The notes beneath the pieces are model-generated. The model did no database searches, was not told the DNA's origin, and saw only the letters and a list, made by a program, of their open reading frames with translations. A stretch of DNA of 64,000 nucleotides from Gp13-AA77 sp035946735 (GTDB lineage: Bacteria > Acidobacteriota > Terriglobia > UBA7540): the NCBI GenBank assembly GCA_035946735.1, contig DASYYZ010000004.1:38616-102615 (forward strand). Direction: 5' to 3'. Below are positions 53,247 through 61,469 of this stretch, in pieces (the stretch's first letter is position 1; each line of letters starts with the position of its first letter). Both the position numbers and the translations under genes were made by a program.

Positions 53247-53752
53247 ATGACCTATGACCGCTTGGAGCAGCTTCCGGTTTGGCAGGACGCCATCAAGCTC
53301 GGGCAGCAAATTTATGCCCTGACCGCCAAGCCGGCATTCGGCAGACAACGCAGCCTGCGCGATCAGATTGAGCGGGCGGCCGTCTCGGTGTCGAACAACA
53401 TTGCCGAAGGCTTCGAGCGCGGCACCACGCAGGAGCTTCTAACCTTCCTCTACATCGCGCGGGGCTCGGCGGGCGAAGTCCGATCTGATGCTTTGTCTGC
53501 TTGAGGGAATGGATCAGTTCGTTCGCCCCTGAGTTTGCCTATCTCAAATCTGAAATTTCAAATTTGAAATCGCAGGCAGAAAGTATCTCGCGCCAACTGC
53601 GAGCTTGGGCCGAATCCTTGCAGAACACGAAAATCAAGGGACAGCGCTACCTCGACCAGAAGACGCGTAATCGTGACAAGGCGGCGAGCGAGCGAGCGGA
53701 ATTTCTCAAGGAGTTGGAAGGCATCCGGACCGCCAGCGCCAGGAGTCTCTGA
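53247..53752 (+). pseudogene. Four-helix-bundle (S23/IVP-type) protein gene with frameshifts
   Basis: The N-terminal part (LEQLPVWQDAIKLGQQIYAL, SLRDQIERAAVSVSNNIAEG, LLTFLYIARGSAGEVRS) is a typical four-helix-bundle protein of the 23S rRNA intervening-sequence family. It shifts at about 53488 (MLCLL in a second frame) and again at 53501 (REWISSFAPEFAYLKSEI), and the tail continues to a TGA at 53750. Two shifts within 15 bases suggest decay or a local sequence error. It is not next to any rRNA. Confidence 0.7.
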
Positions 53753-53776
53753 AGGAATTCACGAGTCCCGGACGCC

Positions 53777-54070
53777 ATGGGTCTGGCTCGCGAGTGCGGC
53801 GCGGAATTCATCGCCACGAACGTGATACCATCTTTGGGAGAGGGCGTTGCTCTTTCCCTTTTTTGTTTTGGAGGCGTTTCATTGCCGGCGCCATCGATAT
53901 GGAAGGCCTTCCCAATCAGGTTGATTATCGCCTGGAGCATCGCATTGGTGTTCGTTTTTGCAGCTTATATTCTGAGCGGGCTTGAGACCATGATCATGGC
54001 CCTGGCGATCGTGGCAGTCGCATCGATCGTCCTCGATCGTCTGGGGTTTTTCGGCAGTAAGCGAGCCTGA
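53777..54070 (+). CDS. Small membrane protein, unknown
   Basis: 97 residues with two adjacent predicted membrane helices (IRLIIAWSIALVFVFAAYIL and METMIMALAIVAVASIVL-like region), preceded by about 45 less hydrophobic residues. The real start may be further in. No family recognised. Confidence 0.45.
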   Translation: MGLARECGAEFIATNVIPSLGEGVALSLFCFGGVSLPAPSIWKAFPIRLIIAWSIALVFVFAAYILSGLETMIMALAIVAVASIVLDRLGFFGSKRA

Positions 54071-54112
54071 GCCCGAGGGCGAAGGATCGAGTTGATAACC
54101 TGAGGTATCGCG

Positions 54113-54391
54113 GTGCCGTTCGAATCCGATAAGGTGATGTTCGAGATCTACCGCGAACCCTACCAGGGGCGCTATCGGGTGGTTTACTTCACCGAGTTGC
54201 AGGACCACAACAAGGAGACCGAGATCAACCGCGCCATGGCGGGCGACCACTTCTACGACGGGTTTATCCGCAACTACCGCAAGGATCAGGCTAAGGAGAC
54301 CATCGAGCGCATTCTGGAGCGGCTTAATGATGGTGAACCGTTGACACCGGCGGAGATTGAATACGAACTGCAGACATTCAATCCAGCCTGA
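54113..54391 (+). CDS. Hypothetical soluble protein
   Basis: 92 residues beginning with GTG (PFESDKVMFEIYREPYQGRY). An alpha/beta N-terminal portion is followed by a helical, charge-rich C-terminus (KDQAKETIERILERLNDGEP). No known domain recognised; length and composition suggest a genuine small protein. Confidence 0.55.
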   Translation: MPFESDKVMFEIYREPYQGRYRVVYFTELQDHNKETEINRAMAGDHFYDGFIRNYRKDQAKETIERILERLNDGEPLTPAEIEYELQTFNPA

Positions 54392-54499
54392 CAAGCCGCA
54401 GCTTTGGAGCGCCGGAGTCCGGGAGTGACTCAGCGTCCGCGCCAAACACCGCAACCATAAGGATCCCCAGTTTCGAGCGTCGAATTCAGGCCGTTCATA

Positions 54500-54862
54500 A
54501 TGTCTTTCTGGAGCCAGGAAGTAGTTCAGCCGACCCTTGATAACGATATCGAAGAGGCCATTCGAGAGCAGCAGGCGATTCTGCAACAGAACGCTCGCGA
54601 TGCAGGCGCCCACTTCGCAATGGGTACCCTGACGTACTTCAAAGGCGACCGGGACGCCGCGGTAGCCTACTTCCGCCGGGCAATTGAGCTCGATCCGAAT
54701 TACGCCGCGCCTCGCGCTAGCCTAGGCCGAATCCTGGCCTTGGAGGGCGATCACGCTGCGGCCTGGGAGCAGGCCCGCGCTGCCGAACGGCTGGGCGACC
54801 GGTCCCTGCGTGACCTTTTGGAGCGCTATCTGCCGCCTCCTCCTGCGGGTGCCGTGGAGTGA
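54500..54862 (+). CDS. Small TPR protein
   Basis: 120 residues with at least two TPR units (AHFAMGTLTYFKGDRDAAVAYF and AAPRASLGRILALEGDHAAAWE). The N-terminus is helical. It starts with ATG after a 100-base gap. Probable protein-interaction module; partner unknown. Confidence 0.7.
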   Translation: MSFWSQEVVQPTLDNDIEEAIREQQAILQQNARDAGAHFAMGTLTYFKGDRDAAVAYFRRAIELDPNYAAPRASLGRILALEGDHAAAWEQARAAERLGDRSLRDLLERYLPPPPAGAVE

Positions 54863-54903
54863 ACATGCTCGCGTCCGCATAAGCCGACACTGGAATCCTT
54901 AGT

Positions 54904-55182
54904 TTAGCCGCGCTTCGCCTTGGATCGTCCGCACCAGAGAACCTCGACCCGGTACTTATCGAAAGCCCGATCAGCGGTGAGGACGGTCATTTCCTCCATT
55001 TGCGCCTGCACCACTAAGATGCGATCGAAAGGGTCTCGATGGTGAAGGGGAAGGCCCGCGACAGCCAGGGCGTAGGAGTGAGTAACCGGCAGGGGCCGGA
55101 TGCCCTGAGCGGCGAGGCGCTTGGGTACGTATGTGGCGGGCGGTTCGGGCAGGGGGAGTATTCCAAGCGCGGACTTGATGCT
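54904..55182 (-). pseudogene. PIN-domain toxin relic, C-terminal part only
   Basis: The minus strand from about 55182 reads SIKSALGILPLPEPP, then PKRLAAQGIRPLPVTHSYAL, HHRDPFDRILVVQAQM and MTVLTADRAFDKYRVEVLWC, matching the last 90 residues of VapC-type PIN toxins with their Asp residues. The N-terminal Asp segment (LLDTH) is missing, and upstream the frame continues in unrelated sequence. No antitoxin gene is alongside. Probable remnant of an eroded vapBC pair. Confidence 0.65.
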
Positions 55183-55253
55183 GCAAGGGTGCACCCGATA
55201 CTTGAATCTTGAATGTTGCGCCTGAAGGCTGGTTTCTGGGGCTTCTGCTGCTT

Positions 55254-56081
55254 TCACCGCGCCAGCGTGGCGCGAACTTCCCGCGCGATTGCTTCGGCCA
55301 CAGTGCTCTGCAACGCCAGTTCGTCGTGAAGTTCGTGATCGTAGCTTTCGGTCCACACCGGGGTCTGATCTCCAACATGAACCAGTTGGGCGGTGATGCG
55401 GACACGGCTTCCCGAGCGCCTCACGCTGCCCTCAAGTACGTGATGAACATTGAGCTCGCGGCCGATCTCGTCAACGCTCTTCACCGTGCGTTTGTAGCGC
55501 ATCGCAGAGGTCCGCGCGATCACTCGCAGTGGTTTGGAATGGAGCCGGCCCAATTGCGAAATGAGCTCCTCGGTGACTCCGTCGCTAAAGTACTCATGGT
55601 CGGAGCTGGCGCTCAGGTTCTCGAAAGGGAGCACCGCCAGCTTCACCTGCTGGCTTGCCGCCGGCTCCGAAGATCTGACGAGAGGTTTCAAAGGTGCAAC
55701 GAAGCGGTAGCCCCGCCGCGGCAGCGTCTCAACTAATTGCGGATTCCCGGCCGAGTCGCCCAAGGCGCGTCGAAGCTTACTAATGGCGGTCTTCAGGCCG
55801 CGGTCAAAATCCACAAAGACGCCGGTGGGCCACAGTGTCTGGCGCAGTTCCTCGCGTGTCACCATCTGTCCGGGCCGCTCGAGCAATAACTTTAGGATTT
55901 GAAAGGGTTTTTCTTGCAGGCGGACTTTGCGTGCGCGCTTGAAAAGCTCTCCTGTCCATAGATTCGCCACGAAGGCCCCGAAGCGCACGGTAGACGCCGC
56001 TGGAGGCGCAGTTTGCCCCATGTTTATTTGATCGGGAAAGTGTCGCTGCAGCTGTGGGCGAATCTGCTCGCCGGTCGACAT
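55254..56081 (-). CDS. Winged-helix regulator with TolB-like domain, truncated
   Basis: About 275 residues. An OmpR/CadC-type winged helix is seen in VRFGAFVANLWTGELFKRAR and LQEKPFQILKLLLERPGQMV, up to LRRALGDSAGNPQLVETLPRRGYRFVAP. A TolB/FlgO-like domain follows (VKLAVLPFENLSASSDHEYF, DGVTEELISQL, NVHHVLEGSVRRSGSRVRIT). Homologues usually continue into several TPRs and reach 500-700 residues; here the gene stops right after the TolB-like part. Start ATG 56081 was preferred to 56126. Confidence 0.8.
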   Translation of the reverse strand: MSTGEQIRPQLQRHFPDQINMGQTAPPAASTVRFGAFVANLWTGELFKRARKVRLQEKPFQILKLLLERPGQMVTREELRQTLWPTGVFVDFDRGLKTAISKLRRALGDSAGNPQLVETLPRRGYRFVAPLKPLVRSSEPAASQQVKLAVLPFENLSASSDHEYFSDGVTEELISQLGRLHSKPLRVIARTSAMRYKRTVKSVDEIGRELNVHHVLEGSVRRSGSRVRITAQLVHVGDQTPVWTESYDHELHDELALQSTVAEAIAREVRATLAR

Positions 56082-56371
56082 TCGGAAGCCACCTCGATAA
56101 TTGTCAGAATGACGGGTTTGCCGCACTCGCCCCGGGAATCGCGCCAGCGAACGGAGAGGGCGGCAAAGCGGAACGTCGCGTGAAGCACAAATCTAGCGTC
56201 TCGGCTGTAGTAAGTCAAGCGAGGGTGTGTGTATGTTTATAAAGAGAATAATACATCAGAAGGGCCGTACCCTGCGCCTAAGTCGGCCTCGATCTCATGC
56301 AACTCCTATCCATGGCGGCTCCCCCGCCTCAGAAAGCACGCGGGGCCAGGGACGTCAGTTGCATAGACAGG

Positions 56372-57010
56372 CTAGGGTTGAACCAACCCATTGCGAATCG
56401 CGTAGCGAACCAGATCGGCGAGCGAGTGACCGGAAATCTTGCGCATCATGTTCGTGCGGTGAGTTTCGGCGGTTTTAACGGAGATGTCGAGCTTGGTTGC
56501 AATCTCCTTGTTTCCGTATCCCTCGGCCAGCAGTTGCAGAATCTCACATTCGCGACGGGTTAACTGCGCGAGGGGTCCTTCATGCTTGCCCATGTGGTAG
56601 CCGTTCCCGGAAGGAGCAAGTTTGGGGCTCAGAAAGAACTGATGGCGGGAAACCGACTCGACCGCGGCGATAAGATCGCGACCGGCGTCGGACTTCACTA
56701 CGTAGCCCCGAGCGCCGCAAGAGACGGCTTCGCGTACGGTCTGCTCGGAGTCGTGCACGCTCAGGATCACCACTTCCGTATCGGGAAGGGCTTCCCGGAT
56801 TCGCCGTGTGGCCTCAAGACCATTCATCTCGGGCATACCCACGTCAATCAAAACCACTTGGGGTTTGAGCTCCCTACATCTTGCCACCGCTTCAGTGCCG
56901 TTTGACACCTCGGCAACAACGGTCCACTGTAGCTGGGGTTGAAGTATGTTTCGTATCCCTTGGCGCACAATCTCATGATCATCAGCAACGAGGATGTTGA
57001 GTTCGCTCAT
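56372..57010 (-). CDS. NarL/FixJ-family response regulator
   Basis: A 212-residue regulator. The receiver has ILVADDHEIVRQGIRNILQP and phospho-Asp 56 in VVLIDVGMPEMNG, with Lys in GYVVKSD. The LuxR-type HTH is LTRRECEILQLLAEGYGNKEIATKLDISVKTAETHR. The start is ATG 57010, with a longer frame to 57019. No kinase lies adjacent, but the histidine kinase at 29563 is of the matching HisKA_3 class; a link between them is only a guess. Confidence 0.9.
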   Translation of the reverse strand: MSELNILVADDHEIVRQGIRNILQPQLQWTVVAEVSNGTEAVARCRELKPQVVLIDVGMPEMNGLEATRRIREALPDTEVVILSVHDSEQTVREAVSCGARGYVVKSDAGRDLIAAVESVSRHQFFLSPKLAPSGNGYHMGKHEGPLAQLTRRECEILQLLAEGYGNKEIATKLDISVKTAETHRTNMMRKISGHSLADLVRYAIRNGLVQP

Positions 57011-57095
57011 GGTTCGCAACTGCTCTCCTGACTTCTAGAATATCACCAAGCGCGTTTTAGGAATTCCTTCAATATCCCGGCGGAACGGGCGCCCG

Positions 57096-57590
57096 CTATT
57101 GCCTAACCTCGATACTCGAAGCAAAGTTGCCCGAGCGCCTCGGTATGAAACGTACCGTGGCCCTCCGGTTGCCGACTCCGGCCAGGTCCGCGACCGACTT
57201 ATTCTGGCCATTAATCTGGATCTGGGTCGAACTGGTAATTCTGAATGTGTAGTCCGTTTGACCCGGCCCCGGGGAGGTTTGCACCTCGCCCGATCGTGCC
57301 GGCGCGGCTGAGTCGGGATTGGGCGTCTCGCTCACGGTCAACTGAGTGGTAGCAGGCTCGGAGGGACCTTCGCGCTTGAGGATCAATACTCCGCGTTCGT
57401 CGACGGACGATATCGTTCCGGAGATCGTCTCGGGTCTGCCAAATCCGGCTCGCAGGTCGCGCGAACTCGCGCCGCTCGACGCCGAGATACGGGACTCGCT
57501 TTGGGTTTGCGGTAGCGCCACGCTCGTAGCGCAACCCGACAGAATCAGCACAGCGAAAGATGCTTGTAGCGCTTTCTGCAGAGACTTCAT
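57096..57590 (-). CDS. Putative lipoprotein with DUF5666-like beta domain
   Basis: 164 residues. The lipobox is LSGC after the signal MKSLQKALQASFAVLI, so it should be lipid-anchored. The mature part has a beta-rich OB-type stretch (ISGTISSVDERGVLILKRE) and later TFRITSSTQIQINGQNKSVA and RATVRFIPRRSG, like proteins of the DUF5666 type. An AAGGAGG lies 4 bases before the ATG. Function unknown. Confidence 0.7.
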   Translation of the reverse strand: MKSLQKALQASFAVLILSGCATSVALPQTQSESRISASSGASSRDLRAGFGRPETISGTISSVDERGVLILKREGPSEPATTQLTVSETPNPDSAAPARSGEVQTSPGPGQTDYTFRITSSTQIQINGQNKSVADLAGVGNRRATVRFIPRRSGNFASSIEVRQ

Positions 57591-57726
57591 GCTTGCCTCC
57601 TTGACGAAACCGCCCGAAAATCGGGGTGCTGCCGCGCTTTGGCTGGTTCCGTTTCGCTCTCCAACAGGGTTTGGGGCCCGGCGCCGAGCCGGGCCCCGAA
57701 AAGTCGCATCCGTGCTTATGTTTTCC

Positions 57727-58545
57727 TTACTTTACTTCTCCCGCCGGACCTCCCATCGAGGACGAGGGGCTGATCTTTTTGCCCTTTACATCAACTGCAG
57801 CCACTCTGACGATGTTGTTGTCCTCCACCGTACCCGTCACTTTCGCTTTGACCTTCTTTCCGGGCTGTACGTCGATGGTCTTCAGCGCTTCGCTGGCCTC
57901 GGTGTTTCCCTGGCTGTCGAGCTGCACCACCTTGCCGTCCGAAAGGGCCAGCCCGAACGACTGGGTGGACGTGCTGGCCGCGCACTGCTTGGTGGCCGCA
58001 TCCATTTTCTCCGCTGCCGCGGCGGCCTGCGCTGACTGGGTCTGGCTCATGTCCGGGTTCTGACCGGATTCTTGGCCGGGGTAGGTGGGTCCAACGCCGG
58101 GCCGGCCAAGAGATCCCGCCTGACCTGCTGGCGTGGCGCCGGCCCCTTGTCCTCCCGGCTGCTGGAGTTGATCCGGCGCTGGCGTGAAATGCGGTGTCGC
58201 AGCCGACGGAGTACCGGTCGTAGCAGCCGGGCTCGCGTTCGAGGTCCCGCTACCCAGCGTCTTTGCCATGCATCTCACGTCTACCAGGCTGCCCGTCCAG
58301 TGCTTTTCCTTGCCAGTACTCATGTGCTGCTGTGCGCTAGCGGCGCTTGCGCCGACAGACGGATTCTGGGTGGTGGTTGGATTTGCCGGAGTCGCAGGTG
58401 ACTGGGGTGTGGGCGATTGGGTCGTGGCGCTCGGGTCCTGGGGATTCTGGCCGCTCGGCCTCTGCTGCGCCCAAACTGAGGCCACCGTCCCCAGGATCGC
58501 CACGAAGCCCGTGATCCATAGTTTCCGAAGTCTCCGAAAATTCAT
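57727..58545 (-). CDS. Exported hypothetical protein with Pro/Thr/Gln-rich region
   Basis: About 272 residues. Signal sequence WITGFVAILGTVASVWAQ, then a Pro/Thr/Ser/Gln-rich segment, a short motif HWTGSLVDVRCMAKTLG, another low-complexity stretch, and a C-terminal beta-rich domain (FGLALSDGKVVQLDSQGNTE, VKAKVTGTVEDNNIVRVAAV). AAAGGAGG precedes the ATG. Similar small-domain proteins are frequent in Acidobacteria. No assigned function. Confidence 0.7.
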   Translation of the reverse strand: MNFRRLRKLWITGFVAILGTVASVWAQQRPSGQNPQDPSATTQSPTPQSPATPANPTTTQNPSVGASAASAQQHMSTGKEKHWTGSLVDVRCMAKTLGSGTSNASPAATTGTPSAATPHFTPAPDQLQQPGGQGAGATPAGQAGSLGRPGVGPTYPGQESGQNPDMSQTQSAQAAAAAEKMDAATKQCAASTSTQSFGLALSDGKVVQLDSQGNTEASEALKTIDVQPGKKVKAKVTGTVEDNNIVRVAAVDVKGKKISPSSSMGGPAGEVK

Positions 58546-58854
58546 AGGAATTAATTCCTCCTTTCCCCCTACCGGTTCTACTTCTAAGCTTGGAGACAGC
58601 AAGAGAGTTGCCAACTGCCAAGGAAGCGTCGTTGTGGCTTGTTCTTTAGAGGTTTGGCTGGCCCGGTTGATCATGGAACTCCGGCCGGCCCTTCGCGTAA
58701 TTACCCTGCCTGGTAGATTTTATACCGCTGTTTCGAGGCCGGTCGCGCCGGGACTTAGCTCTGACGGCGGCTTGCGAACCCAAAGGAACATCCCTTCGGA
58801 ACGAGCGCCCTGCAGACGGCGCTATAGCAGCGGTCGTCACGGTATTTGCAATGC

Positions 58855-59232
58855 TCAGTAGGTCCGCGGGCTGACAGGCGGCGGGGGCGCTTCGTCGGCA
58901 TCTGAGGCGGGCTTGATGGATTGCTCCAGCCAGGCAAGATAGTCGCGGGACCCGTCGACGATGGGCAGGCAAATGATCTCCGGCGTGGTGTAACTGTGCA
59001 GCTTGCGAATCTCGGCCTCGACTTTGGGGAAGACCTCGCGCGAAGTCTTGATCATAAGCAGCCGCTCCCTCGACTTTTCGATCTTGCCTTGCCAGGGATA
59101 AATCGATTCGACCGGCGGTAGCAGGTTCACGCAAGAGGCAAGCTTTGCTTCCACCAGCGTTCGAGCTATTTTGCGCGCCTCTTTGAGGCTGCCCGCGGTA
59201 GTCAAGACCACGATCTTGTCCGTCACGATCAC
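58855..59232 (-). CDS. cutA: Divalent-cation tolerance protein CutA
   Basis: A 125-residue CutA with KIVVLTTAGSLKEARKIART, LASCVNLLPPVESIYPWQG and TPEIICLPIVDGSRDYLAWL. CutA forms a very stable trimer and is linked to copper and other metal tolerance, although its precise role is debated. GTG start; the proline-rich tail (APPPPVSPRTY) is an addition to the usual fold. Confidence 0.9.
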   Translation of the reverse strand: MIVTDKIVVLTTAGSLKEARKIARTLVEAKLASCVNLLPPVESIYPWQGKIEKSRERLLMIKTSREVFPKVEAEIRKLHSYTTPEIICLPIVDGSRDYLAWLEQSIKPASDADEAPPPPVSPRTY

Positions 59233-59431
59233 TCCTTACATTTACGGGCGGCAAAGCGTCGACTTCACGATACAAGAAGGGCGCGCCAACGGGCAATCTC
59301 TGGCGAAGCGCGGAGCTCGCGCAATTTGCTCGCAATTACCGCACGGATAGGCTTAAGATAACCGAGAACCATGGATCGTGGCTGCGTTGCCCTTTGCTAG
59401 GCCGAAGGGAGCGCGAAGAGAAAGGGCGGGT

Positions 59432-59812
59432 ATGATGAAGCCTTTCTTGCAGAATCGACGCGCCTATGTTGGAATCCTGGCGGCTGCCCTGTCGGTCGTG
59501 GCAGCGCTTGGCTACCACGTTGTGTGCGGAGAGCACGGGTATCTGGCCTTGCGACGCGAGAAACAGCAGTTTTATAGCCTGCAAAAGCAGGCTGCGGACA
59601 TTCAGCAGGAAAACGACAGACTGCAAAAGCAGATTACGGCCTTGAAGAGCGATCCGAAGACGATCGAGAAAAGAGCGCGTGAAGACTCGCTGATGGCAAA
59701 GCCGGGCGAGATCATCATTCGGTATTCGGAAGCGACGCCGAAAGCATCCGGCGCGCCGGGCGGCACCCCGGCGCCGGCCGGTTCCTCGCCGGCAGCGGAG
59801 CCGTCCAAGTAG
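59432..59812 (+). CDS. FtsB/DivIC-like septum protein
   Basis: 126 residues. An N-terminal membrane segment (AYVGILAAALSVVAALGYHVV) is followed by a coiled coil (RREKQQFYSLQKQAADIQQE, NDRLQKQITAL) and then LKSDPKTIEKRAREDSLMAKPGEIIIRY, matching the FtsB/DivIC family. A Pro/Ala/Ser-rich tail follows. FtsB joins FtsL and FtsQ in the divisome. The start is the tandem ATG at 59432/59435. Confidence 0.82.
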   Translation: MMKPFLQNRRAYVGILAAALSVVAALGYHVVCGEHGYLALRREKQQFYSLQKQAADIQQENDRLQKQITALKSDPKTIEKRAREDSLMAKPGEIIIRYSEATPKASGAPGGTPAPAGSSPAAEPSK

Positions 59813-59849
59813 GCCTCGCCTGGCTGCAACGGCGGCGTGCAGAATTCGA

Positions 59850-61157
59850 TCACTGCACCGTTACCTCCTCCAGTCTTGAATAAACAATCCGGCCGCGTTT
59901 CAGAGTCAACAGGCAATGGTTCCAGGCAAAATAGTAGGGAATCTTACGGTAGTCATCGACCGCCAATACGATGAGGTCCGCCTGCTTGTTGGGTTCGATG
60001 GATCCGATCTGTTGCGCCCGCCGCAGCGAGAAGGCGGCATTAATCGTGGCTGCGGAAATGGCCTCGGCCGGCGTCAGCCGCATGACATCGCAGGCGAGGC
60101 TCAGAATGAACTGCATGTTGAGCGTGGGGCTCGTGCCGGGATTGAAATCGGTGGCCAGTGCGATTGCGGCGCCGGCTTCAACCAGGCGCCGGGCGGGAGG
60201 GTAACGGCTCAAGCCAAGGTGAAAGTTCGCTCCCGGGACCAGCGTGGCTACGGTCCCGGAGCGTGCCAAGGCCCGAATGTCGGCCGGCGTCAAGTGAGCG
60301 AGATGATCGGCCGATGCAGCGTTCATCTCGATCGCGAGCCTGGCGGCGCCGGTGCGGGCGAGTTGCTCGGCGTGCACCCTGGCCTCGAGACCCTGCCTTC
60401 GGCCTGCTTCCAGCACGCGGCGGCACTCCTCCACCGTGAATGCGCCACGATCGCAGAAACAGTCGATGAACCGGGCCAGCCGGTAGCGCGACGCAAATGG
60501 CACGAGGCGATTCACAACTTCGTCGATATAATCCTGGCGGCGGCTTTCAAACCCTGCGGGCAGGGCGTGGGCTGCCAGCAGCGTGGGAACCAGCTCGATC
60601 CTGGCCGCCTCCGCACGCGACCTGTTCATGAGTTGTCCGATGACGCGCAGCAGCTTAATCTCGGCATCCACCTCGAGTCCGTATCCGGTTTTCACCTCAA
60701 CCGTGGTGGTGCCGCAGGCAGCAAACTCCTCCAGAAATGCGAGCGCTTGAGTTGCCAGCGCCTTGGGGGAGGCTGCGGCCACCAGGCGAGCGCTGGATCG
60801 AATGCCGCCTCCCGCCTTGGCGATCTCTTCGTAGCTCGCGCCCTCGATGCGGCGAACGTAATCGTCCACGCGGCTGCCGTGGAACACCAGATGGGTGTGG
60901 GAATCGACGAAACCGGGCATCACCACGCGTCCTCGGCAATCGATGGTACGAGCCTTGAGACGGCGAGCCTGGCCTTCGATGTCGCGGGTAGGTCCGGCCG
61001 CGACGATCACGCCATCCACCACGAGCACGCCGCCCGAGGGCACAATGCCCAGCTCAGCGAGGTCCGATCCGCGTCGCGGGACGGGACGGCCGGCGAGAGT
61101 CAGGAGTTGCTCGGCGTCACGAAAAAAAAGCGCGGCTTGAGCGGACGAATCAGCCAT
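59850..61157 (-). CDS. hutI: Imidazolonepropionase
   Basis: Hydrolyses imidazolone-5-propionate to N-formimino-glutamate, the third step of histidine degradation. The amidohydrolase metal site is seen in VVMPGFVDSHTHLVFHG. EVKTGYGLEVDAEIKLLRVI, RVHAEQLARTGAARLAIE and the later ALATDFNPGTSPTLNMQFIL follow, all characteristic. The length, 435 residues, is slightly above usual. It runs convergently with the FtsB-like gene. hutU lies 300 bases away on the same strand with the FmdB gene in opposite orientation between. Confidence 0.95.
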   Translation of the reverse strand: MADSSAQAALFFRDAEQLLTLAGRPVPRRGSDLAELGIVPSGGVLVVDGVIVAAGPTRDIEGQARRLKARTIDCRGRVVMPGFVDSHTHLVFHGSRVDDYVRRIEGASYEEIAKAGGGIRSSARLVAAASPKALATQALAFLEEFAACGTTTVEVKTGYGLEVDAEIKLLRVIGQLMNRSRAEAARIELVPTLLAAHALPAGFESRRQDYIDEVVNRLVPFASRYRLARFIDCFCDRGAFTVEECRRVLEAGRRQGLEARVHAEQLARTGAARLAIEMNAASADHLAHLTPADIRALARSGTVATLVPGANFHLGLSRYPPARRLVEAGAAIALATDFNPGTSPTLNMQFILSLACDVMRLTPAEAISAATINAAFSLRRAQQIGSIEPNKQADLIVLAVDDYRKIPYYFAWNHCLLTLKRGRIVYSRLEEVTVQ

Positions 61158-61216
61158 TGGAGCGAAGCGTGCCTTTTGCTAGAATGGATTTTAAACCAAG
61201 GGACGGAGGCTCGACG

Positions 61217-61381
61217 ATGCCCACCTACACTTACGTATGCAAGGACTGCAAGAAATCTTTCACTCAGGTGATGACTCTCAGCGAGCACGGCAAGAACAAG
61301 ATGGCCTGCCCAAAGTGCAAGAGCAAAAATATCGAGCAGCAATACGCCGCATTTTTCGCTGTCAGCGCCAAGAAAAGTTAA
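61217..61381 (+). CDS. FmdB-family zinc-ribbon protein
   Basis: 54 residues: MPTYTYVCKDCKKSFTQVMT, then KMACPKCKSKNIEQQYAAFF. Two CxxC pairs (CKDC and CPKC) make the zinc ribbon of the FmdB/CxxC_CxxC_SSSS family, whose role is regulatory or unknown. CGGAGG lies before the ATG. It starts divergently from hutI. Confidence 0.87.
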   Translation: MPTYTYVCKDCKKSFTQVMTLSEHGKNKMACPKCKSKNIEQQYAAFFAVSAKKS

Positions 61382-61469
61382 GAACCAGCCATCAGCTCTC
61401 AGTTGTCAGTTTCCCGACTTGTAGACACGCACGCGACCCACGCCGTGGGATCACTGGTCGGCAAGCCGC

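Noticed and set aside
59916..61271. A 451-codon plus-strand frame opposite hutI
   Set aside because: Shadow of hutI, which has the complete imidazolonepropionase motifs on the other strand.
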